From Talinum fruticosum (Eukaryota > Streptophyta > Magnoliopsida > Caryophyllales > Talinaceae): a stretch of DNA of 64,000 nt. Shown here in pieces: positions 24,300 through 35,092 of this stretch. The translations under genes were made by a program, and so were the position numbers. The notes below the pieces were generated by a model, which did no database searches, was not told the DNA's origin, and worked only from the letters and a program-made list of their open reading frames with translations. The stretch lies in NCBI GenBank assembly GCA_021018815.1, contig JAITYX010000048.1:2968501-3032500 (forward strand), written 5' to 3'. Positions within the stretch are counted from its first letter, which is position 1; the number at the start of each line of letters is the position of its first letter.

Positions 24300-25465
24300 C
24301 TTTCTAAGTCAGCATACTTAATGAAGTTGTTTACTTGATCAAGTTTTTGTAGTCCGATTCTTTATTCTTACTAACTTGATCATTTTAAGGATCGACTCAA
24401 GATGGAATTTGAACCTAATTAATATTAGACTCGTAAAATTCCATTCTTTTAGGGTGAAGATAATTAAGTGTGTAATTACTTTGAAGTAATTATTATCTTT
24501 GCCTAATCTTTGACCAAAGTATTTTTATATTATGAGTACCACGTTGATTTGCTTTTGTAGATTGATTAAACAAGCCTAATCTATTTTTGAAAAACAAAAA
24601 GCAGTCGGTTTCTAGTCGTTAAACATCGCTAGACGTAAATCGAGTCATTTCGGACATGGCTCAAACACCGTGTCGGGGTTGTTTGTTTTCAAATCTAGTA
24701 AACTTCAACTTTGTGTCCAATGATTGTTTCCTCTCCAGAATTCAGTCACAACCAGATGGATGGACCAGTTTTTGAGCCAAGGACCACCACCTTATGTTCA
24801 TATTACAACGGATCCTTTTCCGAGTGACTCATACTAGCCATTACAACGGCTATTAAAGCTCACCAGTCCAGAACAATTGTCAATGGCTAATCTGCCCTAC
24901 TATGTATAAATAGAAGCCACTCCATAGGACTTGAAGATTGCTAAACACATTGCTTAACACTTACTTAGTGCATTCTTACTCAATCTTCAACTTGCAACTC
25001 CAATTATGTAATTCTTACTTTTTGAGTTGTAAAGAAAAGTCTTCCAATAACTTCTACCCTTTTAACTTTCTTATAAGTCCATTGATCGAGATGTAAGGGC
25101 TGACTCAGCTCAATTGTCCCTAACTCGTAAAGGGTATCTTAGTTAGGAAGTATTTGATTAGATAAGGGAATTTATAAGAATAAGAAAATCTATAATTGAA
25201 TTCTCTAAGGGAACAATTCCGTAAGGAGTCGAGTCCTTTTATTTTGTGGATTCAAAATAGTGGATTAGACTTGGTGCTTGGACTAGCACTGTCTGTTGTT
25301 TTCTCGCCCAGGAGGATTTCCACGTATTTCTCGTGTATTGCACTTTCCGAGTTCATTCTAGACTCAAAATTATTTTCTAAGTCTGTTTTGTGTAAAACAG
25401 TTTATATTTTCTGAAAAATCTTGCATCACCCTATTCACCCCCTCTAGGGTGACTTAGTCCGTCCA
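24300..25465 (+). mobile_element. 3' LTR of the copia element (left border approximate)
   Basis: Ends CACCCCCTCTAGGGTGACTT...GTCCA at 25465, the usual form of Sirevirus LTR ends. A TATA box (TATAAATAG, about 24904) lies within it, followed by a plausible transcript start region. The left border is uncertain by a few hundred bases because no clear TG start or polypurine tract could be chosen. Confidence 0.5.
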
Positions 25466-26044
25466 AGAGCAAACCTTCAAAATGTATGATAAAATTATAA
25501 TAACCGCACAACCTATTATCATATTATTCTCAAACTATCCAATACGAGATAATTCGAAAACATATACATACCAAGCTAACATCTTGATACGCACATTTAT
25601 ACACGTATCGCTACCTAGGATAGCTTGTTATGTACATATTTTTGAATGGGTTCTCTAAGTTTACGAAATGCATACGATAATTATGAAAACATAGATTGGT
25701 AAGAAAAATACGCACAATTATATGCAAGTAAGCATATCATTATCAAATGACATGAAAATAATAAGATGTTATTTAGTAAATTCCTCTTTTTTCTTAAAAT
25801 GGTTATAAGTTTTTTGTTAAGTATATATGGGTTTTTATGGTTGTTTTAAGTACATATATAGCCTTTTTCCCTCCATTTGGTGTTTAAGAGGGTGTTTAGG
25901 TATATATTTTTAATCAATTTTATTTGGTAAAGTATATTAGTATTATGTTACTTATAATTTATTTTCTACAATCCTATTAGTGAAGTGAATTTCCAATTAC
26001 TTATATCCAGAAATCTTTCCCTAAACTTTGAGGAACTTCATACT
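25466..26044. other. AT-rich spacer, no gene seen
   Basis: No coding potential and no element border recognised. The sequence ATATCCAGAAATCTTTCC at about 26006 recurs with one mismatch at about 26893, flanking foldback copy B. Confidence 0.5.
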
Positions 26045-26905
26045 TAACGGTCCTCAAAAACTTATCATAAAGATAAATTTTTCTCCAAATTTATTTATTT
26101 TGATGAGGTGATATTGGGGTATACTCGTTTGTCAAATTATAGGAATTTTTCATTTCGTTTTTGGTTGCAATTTTGTTGTATTATACATGATCATAAACTA
26201 GACATGATTTTTTTTTTTATGTTTACAGAATATAGAGGACAATGAATATGAAGAAAATGTCGAGGCCACCCTTGAATTTTCTTTAACAACCCAAGACATA
26301 ACAGACAATCGGAGTTCCCATGATTCTTGTTCTCTTTAAAAATAAAGTCGGGTTCACAAGGCAAAATATAGAGTCTATCTGCAGCATGGGTCGATCCACG
26401 AAGATAGGGACGAGGGGTAAATGGTTAATTGGAGAAAAAGATGATAAACAATGAGAAAACTAGTACTATTTCCCTTTTTAGTTCCCTTTGTTCTCTTTTG
26501 TCACCTTTTTCTCCAATGAACCCTTTAGCCCTCTTCCTTTTCTTTGTGGACTGATCCACGCTTCGGATAAACTCTATGTTTTGCCTTATAAATCCAACCT
26601 TATTGTTAAAGACAATAAGGGTCGAGGGAACTCCAATTCCTGTTATGTCTTGGGTCGTTAAAGCAATTCAAGGGCAGCCTCAACATTTTCTTTATATTTA
26701 TTGTCTTCTACATTATGTAAACATCAAACAAATAATATTTAGGTTATGATCATGTATGATACACAAATTACAACCAAAAAGACACCGAAAATTTCAATAA
26801 TTGGACAAATGAGTACACCCCAACATCACGACATCAAAATAAAAAAATTTGGAGAAAAATTTATCGTCGTGACAAGTTTTTGGGGATAGGCCTATATCCG
26901 GAAAT
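26045..26905. mobile_element. Foldback (long inverted repeat) element, copy B
   Basis: The two arms are inverted copies of about 370-400 bp around a centre near 26455. The left arm shows GATAAATTTTTCTCCAAATT, TATTATACATGATCATAAAC and GGGTCGATCCACGAAG. The right arm shows GGAGAAAAATTTATCGTCG, TTATGATCATGTATGATAC and TTTGTGGACTGATCCACG. Both arms match copy A at 1080-1830. This copy is more complete because the outer left arm is present. No transposase. Confidence 0.8.
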
Positions 26906-26939
26906 CTTTCCTATTAAGTCCAGTTTTTATTGATAAATT

Positions 26940-27065
26940 TTCTTCTATTTCATCCTAAACCCTCAACCACAAATATTTTCATTTTTCTAAACCCTAAACC
27001 ATAAATCTTTCCATTTTCCTAAACCTTAACCATAAATCTTCCCATTTCCCTGGAAATCATTTCAT
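26940..27065. repeat. Degenerate telomere-like repeats, about 31-bp units
   Basis: About three units, each containing a (C)CTAAACC-like word followed by ATAAATNTTTCCATTT (for example AAACCCTAAACCATAAATCT near 26991). The plant telomere word CCCTAAA is embedded in a longer unit. A similar array follows copy A at 1.9 kb. Confidence 0.75.
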
Positions 27066-27419
27066 TTTTGAAAGTAATTTTAGAATTCTTGAGATGTATT
27101 TTAAATAGAAAATCTAATTCAGGAATGGACCACCCCTAAGCTCAACTCGGGCTAGACAATGAAAACTACATGGTCCGAGAACAGAGCCTAGACAGTAATT
27201 TGGGGATAGGGGCCGACCCACCGTAATTAGTGTTCGGCGCCGGCTATCTAGCCTAGACTATAGGAAATAGTTCCAAGCGAGACGACTTGAACTATTAGTC
27301 AAATTTATAGTTTCTTTAAAAGGTCGAAATGCGGTTTTAAAATTAAAATATATTAAAAAGAGTCGTAAGTAAGTTTTGAAAGAAAAACTAACAAAAATAA
27401 AGAATTAGTTACCTAATTT
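27066..27419. other. Unassigned sequence, GC-richer block
   Basis: A less AT-rich block at about 27120-27290 with GGCGCCGGCTATCTAGCC-like sequence. It may be the inner edge of the LTR-type sequence to its right, but I could not identify a primer-binding site. Confidence 0.3.
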
Positions 27420-28006
27420 TGAGTTTACGAGATAGGACAACCGAAAGAGAAAAAAACTCAAAATAAAGAAATGTTTTAAAAAGGATTCCATTGGCCTTTA
27501 AACCAACGATCCAGAGTGTTCGAGGGCAAAGATACAAAATGAAAAGTGATATTCCTCATTCCGCCCGTTAAAGACGACATCTACTAATTAAATAGATGAG
27601 TTAAAATCGCAATAAAAAAACAAGTAGTCAGCATGATAAAAAAGAAATTAAAGACACTCACAAAATGATGTAAAGTAATAAATGAAAGTAATAAAGAAAG
27701 CAATAAAGGAAAGTGATAAAAGAAAACAATTACATGGAGCGGGTAGAAACTAAATGAAAGTATATATTTAAACAACAATATGGAAATTAAAAGACTGAAA
27801 TTAAAAGAAATAAAATGAAATTAAAACTTGAATGATCCGGTTGGTATCCTCAAGTAGACCCATCTATTAGGCTTGGATTTAGACCGAATTTGTTCGAGTG
27901 TATGTAACGATGAGATTGGAATGAGCAAAAAGTGGCAAAATGAAGGCACTCTTGTGAGGTTTAGAAAAGGAAATTTGAAGTGTAAGTGAGGGAGATTAGA
28001 GATAAG

Positions 28007-30726
28007 CACTACTACAACAATGACTTCTAACAATGGGACTCCAACAACGGTTCTAAAGAAAACCGTTGTAAAAACTAATGCGATGGCATTTTTGTAATAA
28101 TATGAAAAAATGAATTGACTTTTAATCATGGTTCCGCAGAAGAACCGTTGTGAAAAGTCACCTCTTGGCCTATGATAAGGTTTCGGTCTTGTCCTACTAT
28201 TACGAGTGTATAGATTTTTCCTAGTTTTATTTGAATTTTTGTGACTCCATGGATGATCCAAAATCCCCGAAATATTTACTTGTACATTCATATGAATTTA
28301 TGGCAATTTTTTTATTATTTGGTGAATTTTGGATAAGTAGATTACGTGTTATGAACTTATAAAGGAAATTGTTTTATTTTGTAAGCATAAAGTTTTGTCC
28401 GGGGCGAGACCTATGAAAAAGGTTGGTAGCCAACCGTTGTCATAAGTCCTTATGACAACGGTTCTTTAATGACAATTTTTTCCATTGTTATAGGTTCTAT
28501 TACTACGGTGTCCAAATTTTTTCTATTTTTTGCTAAGTGTTTGAATTTTTGTGAGTCCACGGATGATCCGAAATTCCTAAAATTGTTACTTGCATATTCA
28601 TATGATTTAATGACAATATTTTGTATGGTTCGAGTGTATTTTGGATGAGTATATTACTGTATTATGAAATTTTAAAGCAAATTATTTTATTTTGCAAGCG
28701 GAACATTTTGTTTAGAGGGAGGTGAGGCAACCATTGTCATAGGTCCTATTACTATAGTGTGCGGATTTTTCCCGTTTTGCTCACTATTTAAATTTTTATG
28801 ACTCCATGGATGATCCATAATTCTTGAAATTTTTATTGGAAATTTATATTAATTTATGGCAATTTCTTGTATTTTTGGTGAATTTTAGATGAATATATTT
28901 TGTGTTATGCATTTTTGAAGGAAATTGTTCTGTTTTACAAACATAAAGTTTTATTTAGGGGTGAAATCTATAACAACTGTTGGTAGCCAACCATGACCTA
29001 TGACAACGGTTCTATGTAGGAAACACTATCATATGTCCTATTACTATGGTGTGTTGAGTTTTCCCATTTTCGCTCACTATTTGATTTTTTGAGTTCACGA
29101 GATGATCCAAAATTTGTGAAATTTTTACTCGAAGATTCATATGATTTACTCAATTTTATGTATTTTTTGGTGAATTTTGAATGAGTTTATTCTTTGTTAT
29201 GGATTTTTGAAGGAAATTCTTTTGTTTTGCAAGCAAAAATTTTGTTTTGGGGCGGATGAGACCTATGGCAATGGTTATTTATAGGAACCATTGTCATACG
29301 TCCTATATTATAATGTTTCTTTACAGGAACCGTTGTTATAGGTCTTATTACTATGGTGTGCATATTTTTCCCCTTTTTGCCCACTTGTTTGAATTTTTTT
29401 GACTCCATGAATGATCCAAAATTCCTAAAATTTTTACTACATATTCATATAAATTTATGAAAATTTCCTGTACCTTTTGGTGAAATTTGGATGAGTAGAT
29501 TCAATATCATAAAATTTTGAAGGAAATTATTCTATTTTGCAAGCACAAAATCCTATTGAGATCCGGACATGACCTATAACAACGAGTTCTATCTAGAAAA
29601 CATTGCAATAGGTCATTTGTTTCTTTAAAACAATTTCTCACTCGTTCTCTCTATGTTCATACCTATCCTCCCTTTATCTTTTTCTACTGTGTTTGCCCAT
29701 CTCTTGCTTTTGAAAACAATCTCTTTTTCTCTCTCCTTAGATCCGTACCTCATTTTCCATAGCAAAAATCCCCTTCTCTTTCACTCGTTCTCTCTTTGTT
29801 CATCTCTCTCCTCTTCATCTCCATCTGCATGTGCATCTCTATCCTTATCCATCTTCATCTTCTCTATTCTCACCAGCCCTTTTCCCAACAGATCCGTTTA
29901 GATCAAGCTTTAAATGTCGACCCCAAGATATTTTAAAGAGAACTATAGAATTCTTAACCTCTTTCATAAGTTGTTTTAGATATGTAAAACTCATTTTTCT
30001 TCATTTTGTTTACGTTTCGCTTCTATTTTTTATATGTAAAATTCGACCTTTTGTTTCGATTTGGCTTGTTAACGATATCGACATCGGTATTGGGACATGT
30101 ATTTTAGGGTTCAAGCGAGGATTTTAAAGAGGAGAAGGCGGATCGACGAGAATGAGACAGAGAACATATGGCGAGAAGGACATGGAGAGCGAGATGAAAT
30201 TAAGTTCTAAGTTTTAGGTTTTACTTTCTTATTCAAATTTTAGTTTCACTTCTCAAAATTTCAGTTCTAGATTTCGATTTATCGTAATTTGATTTCCTTT
30301 CAAATGAATAAAAATTCAGAATATGCAAGATCGATTTTATATGTAGATTTTTTCCTATTTTTGTTCACTATTTAAATTTTTGTGATTACATGGATGGGCT
30401 AAAATTCTTGAAATTTTTACTATACATTCATGTGAATTTATATCAATTTCTTCTATTTTTTGGTGAATTTTATATGCACCATTATAATTAGACCTGGTTT
30501 GGTCAAGCCTTTTAACAATGGATATTTTATGAGAATCGTTGTTATAATCCTCACCTATGACAACGATTGAAATGTAGAATCGTTGTTAGATGTATCCTTT
30601 GATAACGGATGTAGAACCGTTGTCAAAGAAACCGACTTACAACAACGCTCACCTAGACAACGGTCGTCAATCGTTGTTAGAGGTCGTTTACAAAACTCGT
30701 TGCCAAAGACCATTTTTGTAGTAGTG
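28007..30726. mobile_element. Non-autonomous CACTA element, 2720 bp, both termini present
   Basis: Starts CACTACTACAACAATGAC and ends CATTTTTGTAGTAGTG, so the terminal inverted repeat is CACTACTACAA. Flanking triplets are AAG and AAA, compatible with a 3-bp target duplication with one change. Subterminal regions carry many copies of AACGGTTCT / AGAACCGTTG in both orientations, the expected transposase-binding type of repeat. No transposase is encoded; open frames at 29187-29408, 29653-29901 and 29831-30127 show no known domain. The interior is mostly tandem repeats of about 250-310 bp. Confidence 0.85.
28195..29600. repeat. Tandem repeats of about 250-310 bp inside the CACTA element
   Basis: A recurring block with ACTCCATGGATGATCCAAAA-type sequence occurs at about 28244, 28554, 28801, 29092 and 29402, with a further degenerate copy at 30385. 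Each block contains GGTGAATTTTGGATGAGT, GGAAATTGTTTTATTTTG, then AACCGTTGTCATAGG and CCTATTACTATGGTGTG. Spacing is 310, 247, 291 and 310 bp. Confidence 0.85.
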
Positions 30727-30812
30727 AAAAGTGTGAGAGAGAATTTCAGCAAAATGGAGGCTATTTAGTTGCTTGGAATTAGTGTGTGAAATGGGAGGAG
30801 GGGGAAACCCCT

Positions 30813-30821
30813 CTATTTATA
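30813..30821 (-). promoter_or_regulatory. TATA box of the split LTR-like sequence
   Basis: TATAAATAG on the minus strand, about 90 bp from the CACTA insertion point and followed by a CT-rich leader-like segment. Confidence 0.4.
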
Positions 30822-31664
30822 GAAAAATTTAGAGTTTAGAAAATCTTAAACCTAACCCCTAGCTGTTGGTTAAAGGATAAATCCAGATCCGAGATTTACA
30901 AAATAGATAAAGGAGAATCTAGGAAACCGAACTAACTAAGTCGATGTTGTTTAAGGGAGCCATGGACCGACACGAGTCCGTGGTGACCACGCTTGTGGTC
31001 TCAAAAGCGTATCGAGCTTGGACACCGAAAAGAAGTCAAAAGGCTACATTTTCGCAGGTTAGAGGCTAGTGTCGAACTAGGCTTTGGACCCGGACCTGAT
31101 TTGGACCGACCAGGGAATTGGATTAAGGACTAGATCCGACCCAAGTAGATGCACTTTGGGCTTTTTCTAGAGCTTTTGGCTTTTTATGGGTTGAAATGGG
31201 TTTTGCCACTTTGCTTTAATCCGATCTCGACTTGAGCATACAAATGAGGTTGGGTTTTCATCACCAAGTCTGGCAGAAACAAATAAAATAAATAAGGACG
31301 ACACGTTTTAGGTGTCTATAGTGGTAAATAATTATAAAGAAATATGAAATGTAAGTAGCACTAAATAGCTATAAGATGTAAGTTAAAGCAAAAAAAAAAA
31401 AAAATAAAAAATAAAAACATACAACCACAGTCTCATCCATTTACTTGTACAAGATAAATTGGCTGTATCTCGTCTATTTAAACATTCTTATTACATAATT
31501 TATTCACAATATTAATGGTGAAGTTAACTAGCTGAAATTTAGTTTTCCTTTTTGTTTTTTGCAGCATAACAAGCTTAATTGTGATTTTCTTTTCGTCTAT
31601 ATTCTTCTCAAATCAATAAAACTACAATAAGGCTATAGTAACTAATCTTAAGGATGCTTCTAAA

Positions 31665-34237
31665 TCAAAACCCTTCATCATAAGGAAAAGAAGTGGAGTC
31701 AAGCCACTCATCATTTCCACCGATAAATTGTGAGACTGTAAAATTATTGGTTTCCTCACAACTCATGACATGGTATCCAGGCCAAGTAACTCTATAATTT
31801 GTACTTGACCCCGGCCCTATATTGCGATACTCACCATAATATAAAGTGTCCAACCCTGTTTTACCTGACCAATTTGTCCACCCTAAAGGGTCTATAAAAT
31901 CACCAATGTACGATTTGATGATTACTGTTCTTGCATACTCCTTCCAGGGTCTGCCTAGGTAGCTTTTCACTCGAGTCCGGTTGGAGTAGAGCTCCTTCGT
32001 GGCTTGGATTGTGCAGTTTTGGATTGAGATTCCTGTGGTCCATTCAGGATCCTCTCGAGATTGGGCTGTTATGACTGTATATTGTTTAGGCATTGGCATT
32101 CGTGACACTATGTTGCAACCCTGGAAGATTACCGCAGCATCTCCAAAAATATAGTCTATTGTGCCATAGATGTCACATTCACGGTAGAATTGTCTAAAGG
32201 AGTGGGCGTAGAGGGTGTCTTGGTAGCCTAATATGGTGCATCTGTATAAAGCGGTTGAGTCTGCATTTATCCTTAGGGCCACTGCCTGGTGCTTCTCAGG
32301 GCCTGCTGTGTTCTCAAAGGTTATGTCTCGAGCTATGAATCCTTCTCCAGAAACAGCTGCAAAATGGCAATGGTAGTAAAATAAGCTAAAAATTCCATTG
32401 ATCAAATAAATGTTGAAATTTTAGATATTGAATTGCTTCTTTTCAGATTATCAGGATTCCAATGATAGTTAATTGGCAATTACAAAAATTTAATCACATC
32501 AGAAAAATCATGCACTAATTCATAATGTATTGATCAAGCTCATTATGGTATTGTGGACTTAGAATTGGAATGATATTTGATTGATACTTGCAAAAATAAA
32601 TCACAAATATATAAAAAGTTACGTATTAATCCATCGAAGATAAAAGATATGCTTTCCTGCGGTAAAAAAGGCAGAGAGAGAAAGAGAGAGTGAGAGAGAG
32701 CAGTCTTCGTTAGGTCGATATGAAGATTGAAGAGGACTTTGTGAGATGGTCTGGTCTTCGACACATTCAGATTTTGACTCCCACCAACAGCATTTTGTTG
32801 AGCATTTCTTTCTTTTTTGTAAAAAAATTGAGTACGATAAATCGGGCACTCCATCAGAGTTCTATATAAGGATAATTCAATGGGATTGAGAATTCTGCAG
32901 AGAGGGCTACATGTTTGATTTTGGCTCAATAAATTTATTCACTTCATGATTTTTCCAATAATGATTTCCTGGCTGAAAATTTATGCATGCAGTAAGATTA
33001 AACCCGATGATGACATTTAAAGAGGGACCGATGATGCCAACTGAGCTAATATTTGGTATGACAATACAGATCATACAACCCAGTGCTTTAGACCATCCTC
33101 CCCCGGTCGCCTCCCGCCCCCCAACAAATAAAAAATCTAGAGAGATTTGAAGCAAATTACCAACAGTGGCAGATCTGAAAGTAGTCCAACCATCAGCCAC
33201 ACTTCTATTCCCTGTGATAACTGTGACATTACTTCCTTCACCTAGCAGTACGATGTTGGGTTTATTTCTTGGAATTACCACGTTCTCCTTGTATACTCCC
33301 ATAGTCACAAATATGAAAGACCTATACTCACTATTATTTGGTGCAAAATTGATTGCATCTTGAACCCTAGTAAAATTCCAACTTCCATCCTTAGCCACGA
33401 CGATCAAGTCATTCCTAGCTTGTATGAACCTATGACCCATAAGATCCAACCTTGAGGGTATCCCCATGAACTTATTTGTACCATGCAATGGTAAATGAGT
33501 GGACTCTGGAGATTCTGATACAGTGTCCATATAGGCCACATTAGGTGTTTTTTCAAGGAGCCATCTATCATGACCTAGCTTGTGGATTAATCTCAAGTGA
33601 TTAGTCGATCTTGCAGCTTTCAATTGAGTACCCTTCACATGAGCCTTTGTAGGACTACGATGGGCAATCATGGAGAGGGTGTTGCTCACATGCTTGTAGG
33701 TGTCAATAAGGGAATTGGCTAGGGTTTGCTTCTGAGGCCCAGAGGCTGACTCTAGGCCCTCTAGGCAAGTGGCTTTGCCGGTTAGGACACCGCTAAGGAT
33801 AGCCTTAGCATCTTCCAACTTCGATGCTTTGATCTTGGAGGCTGCTTTTCGAAGGGCAAACATAGAGATTTCATGCAACTCCTTGCAGTCTTCGATTGTC
33901 CCTCGTTGCTTCTCAATGAGGTTGGAGGATGTGGTGGTCTCAAGTATCCATGAGAGCTTGGTAGCTTCATCGATGCCGGCTCTCAATGAGCCGAGGGGAA
34001 GTCGAGGAGTTCTGGAAGTGTGTCTGTGGAGATGGAGAGCTTTAAGGTGTTGAAACAAACATCTGGGTATGGCGTAGTTTTGCACATTGATTTAATTTGT
34101 ATTAGATGGGATTTGATTGATGAGTTCGATTCCATAGTTGATGAACATAAGGTTGGCTTTTGCAAGAAGAATATTGTGCTTGTAAGGAGAAATAGTGTTG
34201 GCCATGGGAAGTGATGTTTTGGGGAGGAATTAGCCAT
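31665..34237 (-). pseudogene. PME-B: pectin methylesterase with inhibitor-like pro-region, one frameshift
   Basis: Two exons: 34237-33161 and 32356-31665, joined in phase 1 across an 804-bp GT-AG intron (CACTGTTG|GTAATT...GCAG|CTGTTTC). The start MANSSPKHHFPWPTLFLL is a signal peptide. The PMEI domain follows (SMCKTTPYPDVC; ATCLEGLE), then the PME domain with all catalytic residues (QAVALR, GYQDTLY, GTIDYIFGD, LGRPWK) and the end SFPYDEGF. Compared with its neighbour PME-C, one base is lost in the TTC-CC-CTC region near 34000. This shifts the frame within the PMEI domain; otherwise it would encode about 589 residues. The processing motif that is RGRRLL in PME-C reads HDRWLL here. It may be dead, or the indel may be a sequence error. 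Confidence 0.8.
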
Positions 34238-35092
34238 GAGAGGAGAGTCTGAAGTGTTAGCTGGTGGAAAGCTGAGGTGTTTATCTTTCAGGTAGATAAA
34301 ATGTTGTTGGTGACATTTTTGTTCTAGATTTTAATTAGTAGATGATTTAATTTATTGAATTGTTATTTGTTTGTTCTGTTACTAATAGTACTGGCAAAAG
34401 TCTATTAAATTTAACTTTTAATGAAGCAATGTTATCTATTTTTATGTTACAAGTGCTAGAAAATATGTTACTTACAATCGAATTGAGGAGATATATATTT
34501 ATTTAACCTCTGTATATTTTATTGTAGTTGTAACTTTTTTTTTGGTTGATAATATAAGATTCGTTTAGTTTTAACTTTTTACCCATTATAAACCCAACTG
34601 ATTGACTCAATTAATAAAGTCTTTAAAAGTTATTATTAGATATTTGAATTTAAAATGACTTTTTGTTTCATATGCATAAAAATATAAAATAAAATTGTGC
34701 ATTGATATTGAAGCCAGTTCAATTTAAAGTTTGCTCCTTTGCAAAAATTATATAACTATATATACGTAAAATTTGGTGCTTTCAAAAAAATTGAATGAAT
34801 TAGTTATCTTTTAAATCCATTTTAAAGTTTAGTAATTTTTCAAAATTTTTTAAAGAAAAGTTTAGTGCTTCAAAAAAATCATTTTGTTAACATAAGGAAT
34901 AATTCGAAAATACTTGAGAGAGGTTAGAATTAATTTCTATTTCCTGCTATTATATATAACAAAACAGCAAGTTGGATTTTTCTTTTCTCCTACATTAATC
35001 TCGAACCATTAAAATTACATACGACTATTTCCAAAACCTTATATAGGTGCCTCTAAATCATTCACAAGAAACATGCATGGAAATAAATGTAA
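34238..35092. other. Spacer between PME-B and PME-C
   Basis: Contains the promoter side of PME-B and the 3' flank of PME-C. It is AT-rich with no genes. Where PME-C has TATATAATCC in its promoter, the aligned PME-B sequence is TTTTATCTACC (about 34288-34304), a weak TATA candidate. Confidence 0.6.

Larger units (their letters stand above)
18748..25465 (+). mobile_element. Ty1/copia retrotransposon (Sirevirus-like), 5'-truncated and decayed
   Basis: Contains, in order, a protease/GAG-pre-integrase region, integrase, reverse transcriptase, RNase H, an env-like frame and a 3' LTR. The 5' LTR, primer-binding site and gag are absent; the left border coincides with the end of the gypsy LTR. The domain order PR-IN-RT-RH identifies Ty1/copia. 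The extra frame after pol and the LTR end with CACCCCCTCTAGGGTGAC are features of Sireviruses. It has multiple stops and frameshifts and cannot be autonomous. Confidence 0.8.
27420..31318 (-). mobile_element. LTR-like sequence of a gypsy-type element, split by a CACTA insertion
   Basis: Read on the minus strand, the sequence starts near 31318 with TATAGACACCTAAAACGTGT, similar to the TGTAGACACC start of many gypsy LTRs. A good TATA box (TATAAATAG, 30821-30813) and a CT-rich leader follow. The sequence then breaks at the CACTA element (30726-28007) and resumes at 28006. The inner border and any coding region were not identified. Assignment as an LTR is inference from composition and promoter layout. 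Confidence 0.4.

Noticed and set aside
26940..27065. A true telomere or interstitial telomere tract
   Set aside because: Only isolated CCCTAAA words occur within longer 31-bp units; there is no uninterrupted heptamer array.
29653..30127. Open frames inside the CACTA element
   Set aside because: CT-rich composition, no transposase or other domain.
33769..34053. Plus-strand open frames over the PME-B and PME-C first exons
   Set aside because: Antisense shadows of well-supported PME exons.
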